Assembly (NCBI GenBank): GCA_027325905.1 | Contig: DAIEEM010000072.1 | Location: forward strand, 1-5,216 | DNA from: Rhodocyclaceae bacterium | GTDB lineage: Bacteria; Pseudomonadota; Gammaproteobacteria; Burkholderiales; Rhodocyclaceae | Direction of reading: 5' to 3' | Length of the DNA: 5,216 nt | In this document: positions 1 through 5,216 of the stretch, piece after piece | Layout of the letters: every line of letters begins with the position of its first letter | Numbering within the stretch: position 1 is the stretch's first letter | Translations under genes and position numbers: made by a program | Notes under the pieces: generated by a model | What the model saw: the letters and a program-made list of their open reading frames with translations, nothing else | The model's database searches: none | What the model was told of the DNA's origin: nothing

Positions 1-452
1 TATACGTTGATCTCTTTGACCACATGTATAGGCAGGCGGATGGTGCGCGTCTGATTCATGAGCGCCCGCTCGATGGTCTGACGTATCCACCAGGTCGCGT
101 AGGTCGAGAAGCGGAAGCCGCGCTCGGGATCGAATTTCTCCAACGCATGGATGAGGCCGAGGTTGCCTTCCTCGATGAGGTCGTCGAAGGGTACGCCGCG
201 ATGCTGGTAGTGCTTGGCGATGCTGACCACGAGGCGCAGGTTGGCCTCGATCATGCGCTGGCGTGCGGCGAAGTCGCCGTCGCGGCTCGCCCGCGACAGG
301 CGCAATTCCTCGTCGGGGCGCAGCAGGGCGGTGGCGCCGATCTCGTTCAGGTAGAGCTGGGTGACGTCGTCGAGAAACTCGACCTCCCCGCCGTCGCCGC
401 GATCGGCAAGGTCGATGGTTTCGAAACCGTCGCGGAACTCTTCTTCAGCCAC
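1..452 (-). CDS. rpoS: RNA polymerase sigma factor RpoS (sigma-38), N-terminal part, cut by window edge
   Basis: General stress and stationary-phase sigma factor; it binds core RNA polymerase and directs it to stress promoters. The 150 complete codons visible cover region 1.2 ([12 protein letters not shown], about residues 29-40) and regions 2.1 to 2.4: [32 protein letters not shown], then the core-binding and -10-melting stretch with [18 protein letters not shown] and [12 protein letters not shown]. Regions 3 and 4 lie beyond the window. The start is the GTG at 450-452. In this frame the nearest upstream stop is at 552-554 and no ATG, GTG or TTG lies between, while the next ATG is deep inside region 2, so GTG is the only normal choice. 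It leaves about 28 residues before region 1.2, shorter than in E. coli. There is no clear Shine-Dalgarno sequence, and the start lies 7 bases after the nlpD stop, suggesting translational coupling. RpoS rather than RpoD is supported by the short N-terminus and the position next to nlpD. Confidence 0.95.
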   Translation of the reverse strand, partial: MAEEEFRDGFETIDLADRGDGGEVEFLDDVTQLYLNEIGATALLRPDEELRLSRASRDGDFAARQRMIEANLRLVVSIAKHYQHRGVPFDDLIEEGNLGLIHALEKFDPERGFRFSTYATWWIRQTIERALMNQTRTIRLPIHVVKEINV

Positions 453-459
453 GTGCGTG

Positions 460-1386
460 TCAGCGTGCCGGGAGATAGTTGAGGGGGGCGACCGGCTTGC
501 CGAGCCGGAGGATCTCGAAGTGCAGCTTCGCCTGCTCGCCGTCGGAAGCGGCTACCTCGGCGATCTTTTGACCCTTGACCACGCTCTGGTGTTCCTTGAC
601 CAGGATGCGGCTGTTGTTGGCATAGACAGACAAGTAGGTGGCGTTGTGGCGGACGATGGCGAAATTGCCGTAGCCGGGAATGCCGCTGCCGACGTAGGTG
701 ACCGTACCGCTCGCGGCCGCCAGCACCGGGTCTCCAGACTTGCCGGCAATGTCGATGCCGCGGTTGATTTCCTTGGCGGTGCCGCCGCCCGAATAGGACT
801 GGACGATCTTGCCCGGCGCCGGCCAGGCCCAGTCGATGGCGTCGTCGCCGCTCGGCGGCGGCTTGACGTCGTTCGCGGCCGCCGGCTGCTCCGCGGCCTT
901 CTCGGCCGGCTTGTCGGCGGGCTTCGCCGCCGCTTGCGGTTCGCGCATGCGCGCCAGAGCCTCGTCCGAATAGGCGACGGTGCCGCCCTTGGGCTCGCGC
1001 TTGAAAGTGTCCGTATTGGCGCCGCTGCCTTGCGGCTGCGCCTCCACCGGCGCCGCGCTGAGCACCGGCTTGGTGACGGCCACCGGCTCCTCGCCCTCGG
1101 GCGGGCCAACGCGCAACTGCTGGCCGACCTGGATATGGTTGGGATTGTCGAGATTGTTCCAGGTCGCCACGTCCTTGTAGTCCTGGCCGTTTTCGAGGGC
1201 GATGCCGTAGAGCGTGTCGCCCTTCTTGACGGTGTACATCTTGCCTTCGCCAGCCACGGGTACGGCAGCCGCCGGCTTGTTGGCCACGGTCTCGCGCGGC
1301 GGCGCGCCGCGGTCGATCACAGGCACCGGCGCGTAGTTGGCGCAACCGGCAAGCGTCAAGGCGACGAGGACATATCCGTATTTCAT
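460..1386 (-). CDS. nlpD: NlpD-type lipoprotein: LysM plus degenerate LytM (M23) domain, amidase activator
   Basis: Envelope lipoprotein of 308 residues. In E. coli, NlpD sits in the outer membrane and activates the amidase AmiC to split septal peptidoglycan at division; the same role is inferred here. The N-terminus is a lipoprotein signal, with hydrophobic residues 5-14 and lipobox L12-A-G-C15. A LysM peptidoglycan-binding domain follows at about 49-94 ([13 protein letters not shown], then [11 protein letters not shown]). Residues 95-184 form a low-complexity Ala/Pro/Lys/Glu linker. The M23/LytM fold spans about 185-308 (GIDIAG, then [11 protein letters not shown], ending LHFEIL and LNYLP). 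The metal-binding residues of active M23 peptidases are missing: Asn208 stands at the first His position, and the last motif is LHF rather than HxH, as in known NlpD/EnvC activators. The start ATG overlaps the pcm stop as ATGA, with a GGGGG stretch 4 bases upstream as a possible ribosome site. The gene lies directly before rpoS, as in many gamma- and betaproteobacteria, where nlpD can carry an rpoS promoter; I did not identify one here. Confidence 0.95.
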   Translation of the reverse strand: MKYGYVLVALTLAGCANYAPVPVIDRGAPPRETVANKPAAAVPVAGEGKMYTVKKGDTLYGIALENGQDYKDVATWNNLDNPNHIQVGQQLRVGPPEGEEPVAVTKPVLSAAPVEAQPQGSGANTDTFKREPKGGTVAYSDEALARMREPQAAAKPADKPAEKAAEQPAAANDVKPPPSGDDAIDWAWPAPGKIVQSYSGGGTAKEINRGIDIAGKSGDPVLAAASGTVTYVGSGIPGYGNFAIVRHNATYLSVYANNSRILVKEHQSVVKGQKIAEVAASDGEQAKLHFEILRLGKPVAPLNYLPAR

Positions 1387-2042
1387 GCAACCCCCGGCAA
1401 CAATGGCACGAAGCGTACCCCATCGAAGCGCGTCTCGACAATCCCCTGCGGCGTGCGCTCGAACAGGCGAAGCGTCTGTTCGCCGCCGCCGAGCGGGATC
1501 ATCAGCCTGCCGCCGGGCGCCAATTGGTCGAGCAACGATTGCGGCGCGCTGGCCGCCGCCGCCGCGACGATGATGGTATCGAAGGGCGCGGCCTCGGGCA
1601 GCCCCAGCATGCCGTCGGCGTGCTTGAGGCGGACGTGGCCGAGCTTCAACTGCCGCAGATTGTCGCGCGCCTGCACCAGCAGCGGCCCCAGGCGCTCGAC
1701 CGCATACACCTGCTTGGTCAGCATCGCCAGCACCGCCGCCTGGTAGCCGCAGCCGGCGCCGACCTAGAGCGTCTTGCCCAGGCCGTCGCGGCCGGCGAGC
1801 AGCAGTTCGATCATGCGGGCGACGACGTAAGGCTGCGAGATGGTTTGGCCGAGCACCAGCGGCAGCGCCGTGTCCTCGTAGGCGCGATGCGCCAGCGCTT
1901 CGCCGACGAAGATGTGGCGCGGCACCGCGGCGATCGCCGTCAGCACGCGCTCGTCGCGGATGCCTTGTTCGCGCAGGCGCTCGATCATGCGTGTGCGCGT
2001 GCGCTGCGAGGTCATGCCGATGCCGTTGAGCGTCGCGTTCAT
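1383..2042 (-). pseudogene. pcm: Protein-L-isoaspartate O-methyltransferase, interrupted by in-frame TAG
   Basis: Pcm transfers a methyl group from S-adenosylmethionine to isoaspartyl residues in aged proteins, starting their repair in the cytoplasm. The frame has 219 codons before its terminal TGA, matching the family's length of a little over 200. Codons 1-92 contain the typical RxHFV-like PRHIFV and the strongly conserved [13 protein letters not shown]. Codon 93 is TAG (1764-1766) where the family has Glu in motif I (LEVGAGCGYQ). After it, the same frame continues with VGAGCGYQAAVLA, YAVER, APFDTIIVAAAA, LAPGGRLMIPLG and the C-terminal VRFVPLLPG, with no other damage. A protein stopping at residue 92 would lack the whole SAM-binding fold. 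The start at 2042 is chosen because its ATG overlaps the surE TGA; an internal ATG at 2013-2015 is an alternative and fits the shorter E. coli N-terminus. One base (plus-strand C to A at 1766, GAG to TAG) explains the break, so it may be a recent mutation or a sequencing error. Confidence 0.93.
1764..1766 (-). other. Premature amber (TAG) codon inside pcm
   Basis: Read on the minus strand the codons are CTC-TAG-GTC, giving L-stop-V within an otherwise standard motif I (expected L-E-V-G-A-G). GAG to TAG is a single transversion. TAG also ends the pseudouridine synthase gene (2994-2996) and the sigma-54 activator gene (3828-3830), so TAG appears to work as a normal stop in this genome and general recoding is unlikely. 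Confidence 0.95.
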
Positions 2043-2782
2043 CGCCCCAGCCAGTCCGCGACGGCGGCGATCTGCGCATTGTGGGTGAGGTCGATCTGCA
2101 GCGGCGTCAACGAAACGTAGCCGTTGGCGACGGCATGGAAATCGGTGCCCTCGCCGGCATCGGCGGCCTCGCCGGCGGCGCCCACCCAATAGACGGTCTC
2201 GTGGCGCGGCGTCATCTGCTTCACTACGCCCTCGGCCTTGTGGCGGCGTCCCAGGCGCGTCACCCTGAAGCCGCGCAGCTCGTCGTAGGGCACGTCGGGG
2301 ACATTGACGTTCAGCAGCAGCGGCGCGCCGAAACCCTGGCGCATGAAGCGCTCCACCAGTTCGCGGGCGACGCGGCCGGCAGTGTCGAAATGGTTGCCGC
2401 GCTTGCTCGCCAACGACACCGCGATCGACGGCAGGTCGAGCAGATAGCCTTCGGTGGCGGCGGCGACGGTGCCGGAGTAGATGGTGTCGTCGCCCATGTT
2501 GGCGCCGAGGTTGATGCCGGACATCACGACGTCCGGCAGCGCTTCGAGCATGCCGGTCACGGCCAGATGCACGCAATCGGTCGGCGTGCCATTGACATAG
2601 TGGTAGCCGCTGGCGGCGCGGCGCACACTCAGCGGGCGATCGAGCGTGAGGGAATTGCTGGCGCCGCTGCGGTCGCGTTCGGGCGCCACGACGACTATCT
2701 CGGCCAAGCCGGCCAGCGCGCGATCGAGCGCCTCGATGCCGGGAGCGAAATATCCGTCGTCGTTGCTAAGCAGGATGCGCAT
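2039..2782 (-). CDS. surE: 5'/3'-nucleotidase SurE (survival protein)
   Basis: SurE is a cytoplasmic metal-dependent phosphatase acting on nucleoside monophosphates (EC 3.1.3.5), and in E. coli also on 3'-nucleotides and short polyphosphate. The protein has 247 residues, close to the E. coli 253. The N-terminus [16 protein letters not shown] is the family signature, with metal ligands Asp8 and Asp9. [16 protein letters not shown] (about 31-46) supplies Ser39, and [12 protein letters not shown] (88-99) supplies Asn91 and the following acidic residues. [19 protein letters not shown] and, near the end, [17 protein letters not shown] are also typical. No key residue is missing. The ATG at 2780-2782 is fixed by the conserved N-terminus, although no clear Shine-Dalgarno sequence precedes it. 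Its TGA overlaps the pcm ATG by four bases (ATGA), suggesting coupled translation. It is the first gene of the surE-pcm-nlpD-rpoS cluster, probably transcribed from the -10 box at 2872-2877. Confidence 0.97.
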   Translation of the reverse strand: MRILLSNDDGYFAPGIEALDRALAGLAEIVVVAPERDRSGASNSLTLDRPLSVRRAASGYHYVNGTPTDCVHLAVTGMLEALPDVVMSGINLGANMGDDTIYSGTVAAATEGYLLDLPSIAVSLASKRGNHFDTAGRVARELVERFMRQGFGAPLLLNVNVPDVPYDELRGFRVTRLGRRHKAEGVVKQMTPRHETVYWVGAAGEAADAGEGTDFHAVANGYVSLTPLQIDLTHNAQIAAVADWLGR

Positions 2783-2865
2783 GACGGCGGCCGTGGTCTG
2801 TCTGATGATGGGCGAAGATTAAGAATTGGCGCGGCAGGACGCGCACTCGCAACTCGCATCCCGTC

Positions 2866-2900
2866 GGCAAAATTATACCGAAGTTCCGCCGCGGCAAACG
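2866..2900 (-). promoter_or_regulatory. Candidate sigma-70 promoter for the surE-pcm-nlpD-rpoS operon
   Basis: On the minus strand there is a perfect TATAAT at 2872-2877 (read as ATTATA on the plus strand), preceded by GG and followed by an AT-rich TTTT. The 17-base spacer places the -35 hexamer at 2895-2900 as CGTTTG, a poor match to TTGACA. Transcription would begin near 2865, giving a leader of about 83 bases before the surE ATG. This AT-rich patch stands out in a GC-rich gap. The call rests on the -10 box and its location; the -35 is weak. Confidence 0.5.
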
Positions 2901-2906
2901 GCCTTT

Positions 2907-2919
2907 CGCCCGTCGGGCG
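2907..2919. repeat. Short inverted repeat upstream of the surE promoter
   Basis: CGCCC at 2907-2911 pairs with GGGCG at 2915-2919 around a three-base centre, giving a possible 5-base-pair GC hairpin on either strand. It lies just upstream of the proposed surE -35 region and downstream of the pseudouridine synthase gene. It could add to transcript ending or bind a regulator, but repeats this short arise by chance in DNA this GC-rich. Confidence 0.25.
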
Positions 2920-2963
2920 GCCGCCGCGTCGATGCCGGATCGTGGTCCATGCTACCGTTATGA

Positions 2964-2980
2964 CCGGCGACAGTCGCCGG
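2964..2980 (-). terminator. Perfect GC-rich inverted repeat just after the pseudouridine synthase gene; possible terminator
   Basis: The 17 bases read CCGGCGAC-A-GTCGCCGG on the plus strand, two perfect 8-base arms around one central base. As RNA this folds to a 7-base-pair stem with a 3-base loop. It starts 13 bases after the stop codon of the gene at 2994-3794, a usual terminator position. In the minus-strand direction it is not followed by a run of T (TCATAAC follows), so it is not a classic intrinsic terminator. It may slow polymerase, protect the mRNA 3' end, or be a protein-binding site. Confidence 0.35.
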
Positions 2981-2993
2981 GTTTGCTCTCGAA

Positions 2994-3794
2994 CTAGAAG
3001 CGTTCGTCCTCGCGCAGGTAGCGCCACTGGCCGAGCGGCAGGTCGCCCAGGCGCACGCCGCCGATGCGCACGCGCTTCAAGCCGGTGACGCGCAGGCCGA
3101 CCAGTTCGCACATGCGGCGAATCTGCCGCTTCTTGCCTTCCTTGAGCAGGAAGCGGAGCTGATCGTCGTTGGCCCAGCCAACCTTGGCCGGACGCAAGGC
3201 CTTGCCGTCGAGCGACAAGCCGTGGTTGAGCAGCGCCAGTCCGTGGGCGTCGAGCGTGCCTTCGACGCGGACCAGGTATTCCTTCTCGATCGCCGAATCC
3301 TCGCCGATCAGCAGCCGCGCGATGCGGCCGTCCTGCGTCAGCACCAAGAGCCCCGTCGAATCGATGTCGAGCCGCCCCGCCGGCGCCAGGCCCTTGAGGT
3401 GTGCCGGCTGGAAGCGCGCGCCCGGCTCGGCGGCGTATTGCATCTGCGGCGTCACCAACGTCACCGCCGGGCGGTGGCCGTCCTCGGCCTGGCCGCAAAC
3501 GTAGCCGATGGGCTTGTGCACCAGCACGGTCGCCTGCCGCGCCTGCTGGACGCGCGCCGCGTTGGCCAAGGTGATGACCGCATCGGGCGCGGCGCGCGTG
3601 CCAAGCTCGGTGACGCGCTCGCCGTCGACGAAGACCAGGCCGCGCTCGATGTAGGCGTCGGCCTCGCGCCGCGAACAAAGGCCGCGCTCGGCCATCAGCT
3701 TGGAGATGCGCACGCCCTGGGAATCGCCCGCAGCGGCGGGAGCCGCGGGCGCCGCCATTTTCGGCACGCGGCGCAAGATGCGTTTTTCGGTCAT
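2994..3794 (-). CDS. rluF: RluF-like 23S rRNA pseudouridine synthase (RsuA/RluB/E/F family)
   Basis: Converts a uridine in rRNA to pseudouridine; E. coli RluF acts at U2604 of 23S rRNA. The 266-residue protein begins with about 26 basic and Ala/Pro-rich residues, followed by an S4 RNA-binding domain (about 28-75, with [21 protein letters not shown]). The catalytic domain follows: HKPIGYVCG (93-101), then [18 protein letters not shown] (139-156), where Asp143 is the expected catalytic Asp, then EKEYLV and [10 protein letters not shown] (221-230), ending in [17 protein letters not shown]. The RQIRRMCE block and the PLGxWRxL ending resemble RluF more than RluB, RluE or RsuA, but the exact target base is inferred. 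Nothing essential is missing. The ATG at 3792-3794 is the first in frame and lacks a Shine-Dalgarno sequence; a TAAAAT box lies five bases before it. The gene follows the sigma-54 activator by 33 bases; the two have no obvious functional link. Confidence 0.9.
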   Translation of the reverse strand: MTEKRILRRVPKMAAPAAPAAAGDSQGVRISKLMAERGLCSRREADAYIERGLVFVDGERVTELGTRAAPDAVITLANAARVQQARQATVLVHKPIGYVCGQAEDGHRPAVTLVTPQMQYAAEPGARFQPAHLKGLAPAGRLDIDSTGLLVLTQDGRIARLLIGEDSAIEKEYLVRVEGTLDAHGLALLNHGLSLDGKALRPAKVGWANDDQLRFLLKEGKKRQIRRMCELVGLRVTGLKRVRIGGVRLGDLPLGQWRYLREDERF

Positions 3795-3799
3795 GGCGC

Positions 3800-3805
3800 A
3801 TTTTA
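3800..3805 (-). promoter_or_regulatory. Candidate -10 box immediately before the pseudouridine synthase start (leaderless mRNA?)
   Basis: The minus strand reads GGGTAAAATGCGCC then ATG. TAAAAT matches the -10 consensus at five of six positions, and the expected transcription start falls on or next to the A of the ATG. With no Shine-Dalgarno sequence present, this fits a leaderless transcript. At 17-base spacing the -35 would be GCGATG, a poor match, so the call is tentative. Confidence 0.35.
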
Positions 3806-3827
3806 CCCGTGTGCCGCGGGCGCATCG

Positions 3828-5216
3828 CTAACGCAAACGCGAAGACCCCGCCGGCAGGCGCTTGAGCCGCCGGTAAAGCGTGTTGCGGCTGATGCCGAGA
3901 CGACGCGCGGCTTCCGACATGTTGCCGTTCGCCGTGGCGACGGCACGGCCGATCACGGCATTGGATAGCGCGCGCAGGTCTTCCCCGATCTCGACCGCCG
4001 GAACGACTTCCGCCGCCGGTCGCCGCAACTCCTCCGCGATGTCGTCGGGAAGGTGCCGCCAGCCGATCACCGACTCGCCGGCATCCAGCAGCGCGCAGGC
4101 GGTGCGCAACGCGTTGGCGAGCTGGCGCAGGTTGCCGGGCCAGGCGTGATCGGCGAAAGCGGCGGCGAGCGCGGCATCGAGCACGACGGCGCGCCCCGCC
4201 GCATGTTCTTCAATCAGGCGCGCTGCGAGCGCCTGAAAATCGCTGCGTTCGCGCAACGCGGGCAGCGACAGCATCATGCCGTTGATGCGGTAATAGAGGT
4301 CGGCGCGGAAGCGCCCGGCCTCCATCTCGGCCTTGATATTGCGGTGCGTCGCGCAGATCAGCGCGAAATCCACAACCACCGGCCGGCCGCCGCCGAGCGG
4401 CGTCACCTGCCGTTCCTGCAGCACACGCAGCAACCTGCCCTGCATGGCCAGCGGCATGTCGCCGATTTCGTCGAGGAACAGCGTGCCGCCGTGCGCCTCG
4501 CGGATGCGCCCCGGCGCTCCCTCGCGCCGCGCGCCGGTGAAGGCGCCTGGCGCGTAGCCGAACAGCTCCGCTTCGATCAGGCTCTCCGGCAGTGCGGCGC
4601 AATTCAAGGCGACGAAGGGCTTGTCGCGGCGGCCGCCCGAGCGATGCATGGCGTTGGCGAACCACTCCTTGCCCACGCCCGACTCGCCGAGCAGCAGCAG
4701 CGGAATCGGCTTGTCGAGCACCTTGCGTGCGCGCTCGATGGCGGCGCATATGCGCGCATCGCCGGTGTCGAGCGCCGCGAGCGCATCGGCCGGCACGGCG
4801 CGCGGCGCCGGCTTGGCGGCGACGCAAACGGGCTGGCGCCCCGGCTCGACGCGCACGAACAACCGGCCGCCACGCCAGCGGTTCGCCAGCAACGGCTGGC
4901 CGGCGCGATTGCGGCCCCAGTCGGCGAGATCGGCCACGTCGAGGTCGAGCAGCCGCGACAAGGGCGTGGCGCCGAGGTCGGCGGCGGCGATGCCGAGCAG
5001 CGCCAGTCCGGCCTGGTTGGCGCCGACGATCCAGCCATCTTCCGACAGTGCGACGACGCCCTCGGCCACCGTGCCGATGCCTTCCGCCAGCGGATGAAAG
5101 CGCAAGCGCATGCCGTCGCCGTGGCGCGCGTCGAACAACCGGTTCTCTATCATCTGCGCCGCCGCGCGCACCAGGCCGAACGTGTGCGGATGGCGGCTCT
5201 TCTGTTCGCCGGAAAT
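3828..5216 (-). CDS. Sigma-54-dependent transcriptional activator, AcoR-like (GAF tail, PAS, AAA+, Fis HTH), 5' end outside window
   Basis: Enhancer-binding protein that uses ATP hydrolysis to open promoters bound by sigma-54 RNA polymerase. The visible 462 residues start inside a reading frame that is open to the window edge, so the N-terminus is missing. The first ~30 residues (HTFGLVRAAAQMIENRLF) resemble the end of the sensory part of AcoR-type regulators, likely a GAF domain. A PAS-like domain follows (about 42-95: AEGVVALSEDGWIVGANQAG). The AAA+ domain has Walker A GESGVGKE (4665-4688), the sigma-54 contact loop GAFTGA (4530-4547), Walker B TLFLDEIGD (4458-4484), and FRADLYYRIN with an arginine-finger region. 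The C-terminus is a Fis-type helix-turn-helix (about 415-455: NGNMSEAARRLGISRNTLYRRLKRL). All ATPase motifs are intact. There is no receiver domain in the visible part, so it probably senses a small molecule directly. The target genes and ligand cannot be told; AcoR relatives control acetoin, alcohol or aromatic catabolism. Confidence 0.92.
   Translation of the reverse strand: MSGEQKSRHPHTFGLVRAAAQMIENRLFDARHGDGMRLRFHPLAEGIGTVAEGVVALSEDGWIVGANQAGLALLGIAAADLGATPLSRLLDLDVADLADWGRNRAGQPLLANRWRGGRLFVRVEPGRQPVCVAAKPAPRAVPADALAALDTGDARICAAIERARKVLDKPIPLLLLGESGVGKEWFANAMHRSGGRRDKPFVALNCAALPESLIEAELFGYAPGAFTGARREGAPGRIREAHGGTLFLDEIGDMPLAMQGRLLRVLQERQVTPLGGGRPVVVDFALICATHRNIKAEMEAGRFRADLYYRINGMMLSLPALRERSDFQALAARLIEEHAAGRAVVLDAALAAAFADHAWPGNLRQLANALRTACALLDAGESVIGWRHLPDDIAEELRRPAAEVVPAVEIGEDLRALSNAVIGRAVATANGNMSEAARRLGISRNTLYRRLKRLPAGSSRLR

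Noticed and set aside
828..930. GC-rich low-complexity stretch in nlpD, first considered as a repeat element.
   Set aside because: It encodes the Ala/Pro/Lys/Glu linker ([15 protein letters not shown]) usual between LysM and LytM domains; there is no exact DNA repeat.
361..1746. Long open frame on the plus strand (461 codons) across nlpD and pcm.
   Set aside because: It is antisense to clearly recognisable nlpD and pcm, its product is Arg/Ala-rich with no known motif, and such frames are expected in GC-rich DNA.
1764..1766. Recoding of TAG as an amino acid (pyrrolysine or another).
   Set aside because: Two neighbouring genes end at TAG in the right place for their families, and family members have plain Glu at this site, so nonsense mutation or base error is simpler.
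460..2079. Open frame of 539 codons that would extend nlpD through the pcm region.
   Set aside because: The part above 1386 is out-of-frame pcm sequence rich in Arg. The lipoprotein signal [15 protein letters not shown] at 1386 marks the true start.
2783..2993. The 211-base gap, checked for a small gene, tRNA or riboswitch.
   Set aside because: I found no convincing small ORF with a ribosome site, no tRNA-like cloverleaf and no known riboswitch core; only the promoter and inverted repeats listed.
2081..3088. Plus-strand open frame of 335 codons across surE and the gap behind it.
   Set aside because: It lies antisense to an intact surE, crosses gene boundaries, and its composition (Gly/Ala/Arg/His-rich) is that of a shadow frame.

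Overview
The window is GC-rich chromosomal DNA from a proteobacterium. The gene order surE-pcm-nlpD-rpoS and the character of the proteins point to a betaproteobacterium, perhaps near the Rhodocyclales or Nitrosomonadales; this placement is inferred from gene content and cannot be proven here. Every supported gene lies on the minus strand, so transcription runs from high to low coordinates. Nearly all of the window is coding. The only sizeable gap is about 210 bases (2783-2993).

In transcription order: (1) 3828-5216, a sigma-54-dependent activator of the AcoR type, with its 5' part cut off by the window edge; (2) 2994-3794, an RluF-like rRNA pseudouridine synthase beginning 33 bases after the activator's stop; (3) an intergenic gap with a perfect inverted repeat and a good -10 box facing surE; (4) 2039-2782, surE, a survival-protein nucleotidase; (5) 1383-2042, pcm, protein L-isoaspartate O-methyltransferase, broken by an in-frame TAG; (6) 460-1386, nlpD, a lipoprotein with LysM and degenerate LytM domains; (7) 1-452, the start of rpoS, the stationary-phase sigma factor, which runs off the window.

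The surE-pcm-nlpD-rpoS block is a known stationary-phase and stress cluster: nucleotide salvage, repair of aged proteins, control of cell-wall amidases at division, and the general stress sigma factor. The genes are tightly packed. surE/pcm and pcm/nlpD each overlap by an ATGA, and rpoS starts 7 bases after nlpD, which suggests translational coupling along one mRNA.

The most notable point is the premature amber codon at pcm codon 93, exactly where the family normally has the Glu of the first SAM-binding motif. Everything downstream is still in frame and well conserved, so this is either a very recent nonsense mutation or a base-call error. If real, it removes Pcm activity and could weaken expression of nlpD and rpoS. 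I see no mobile element, CRISPR array, RNA gene or convincing new system in this window.
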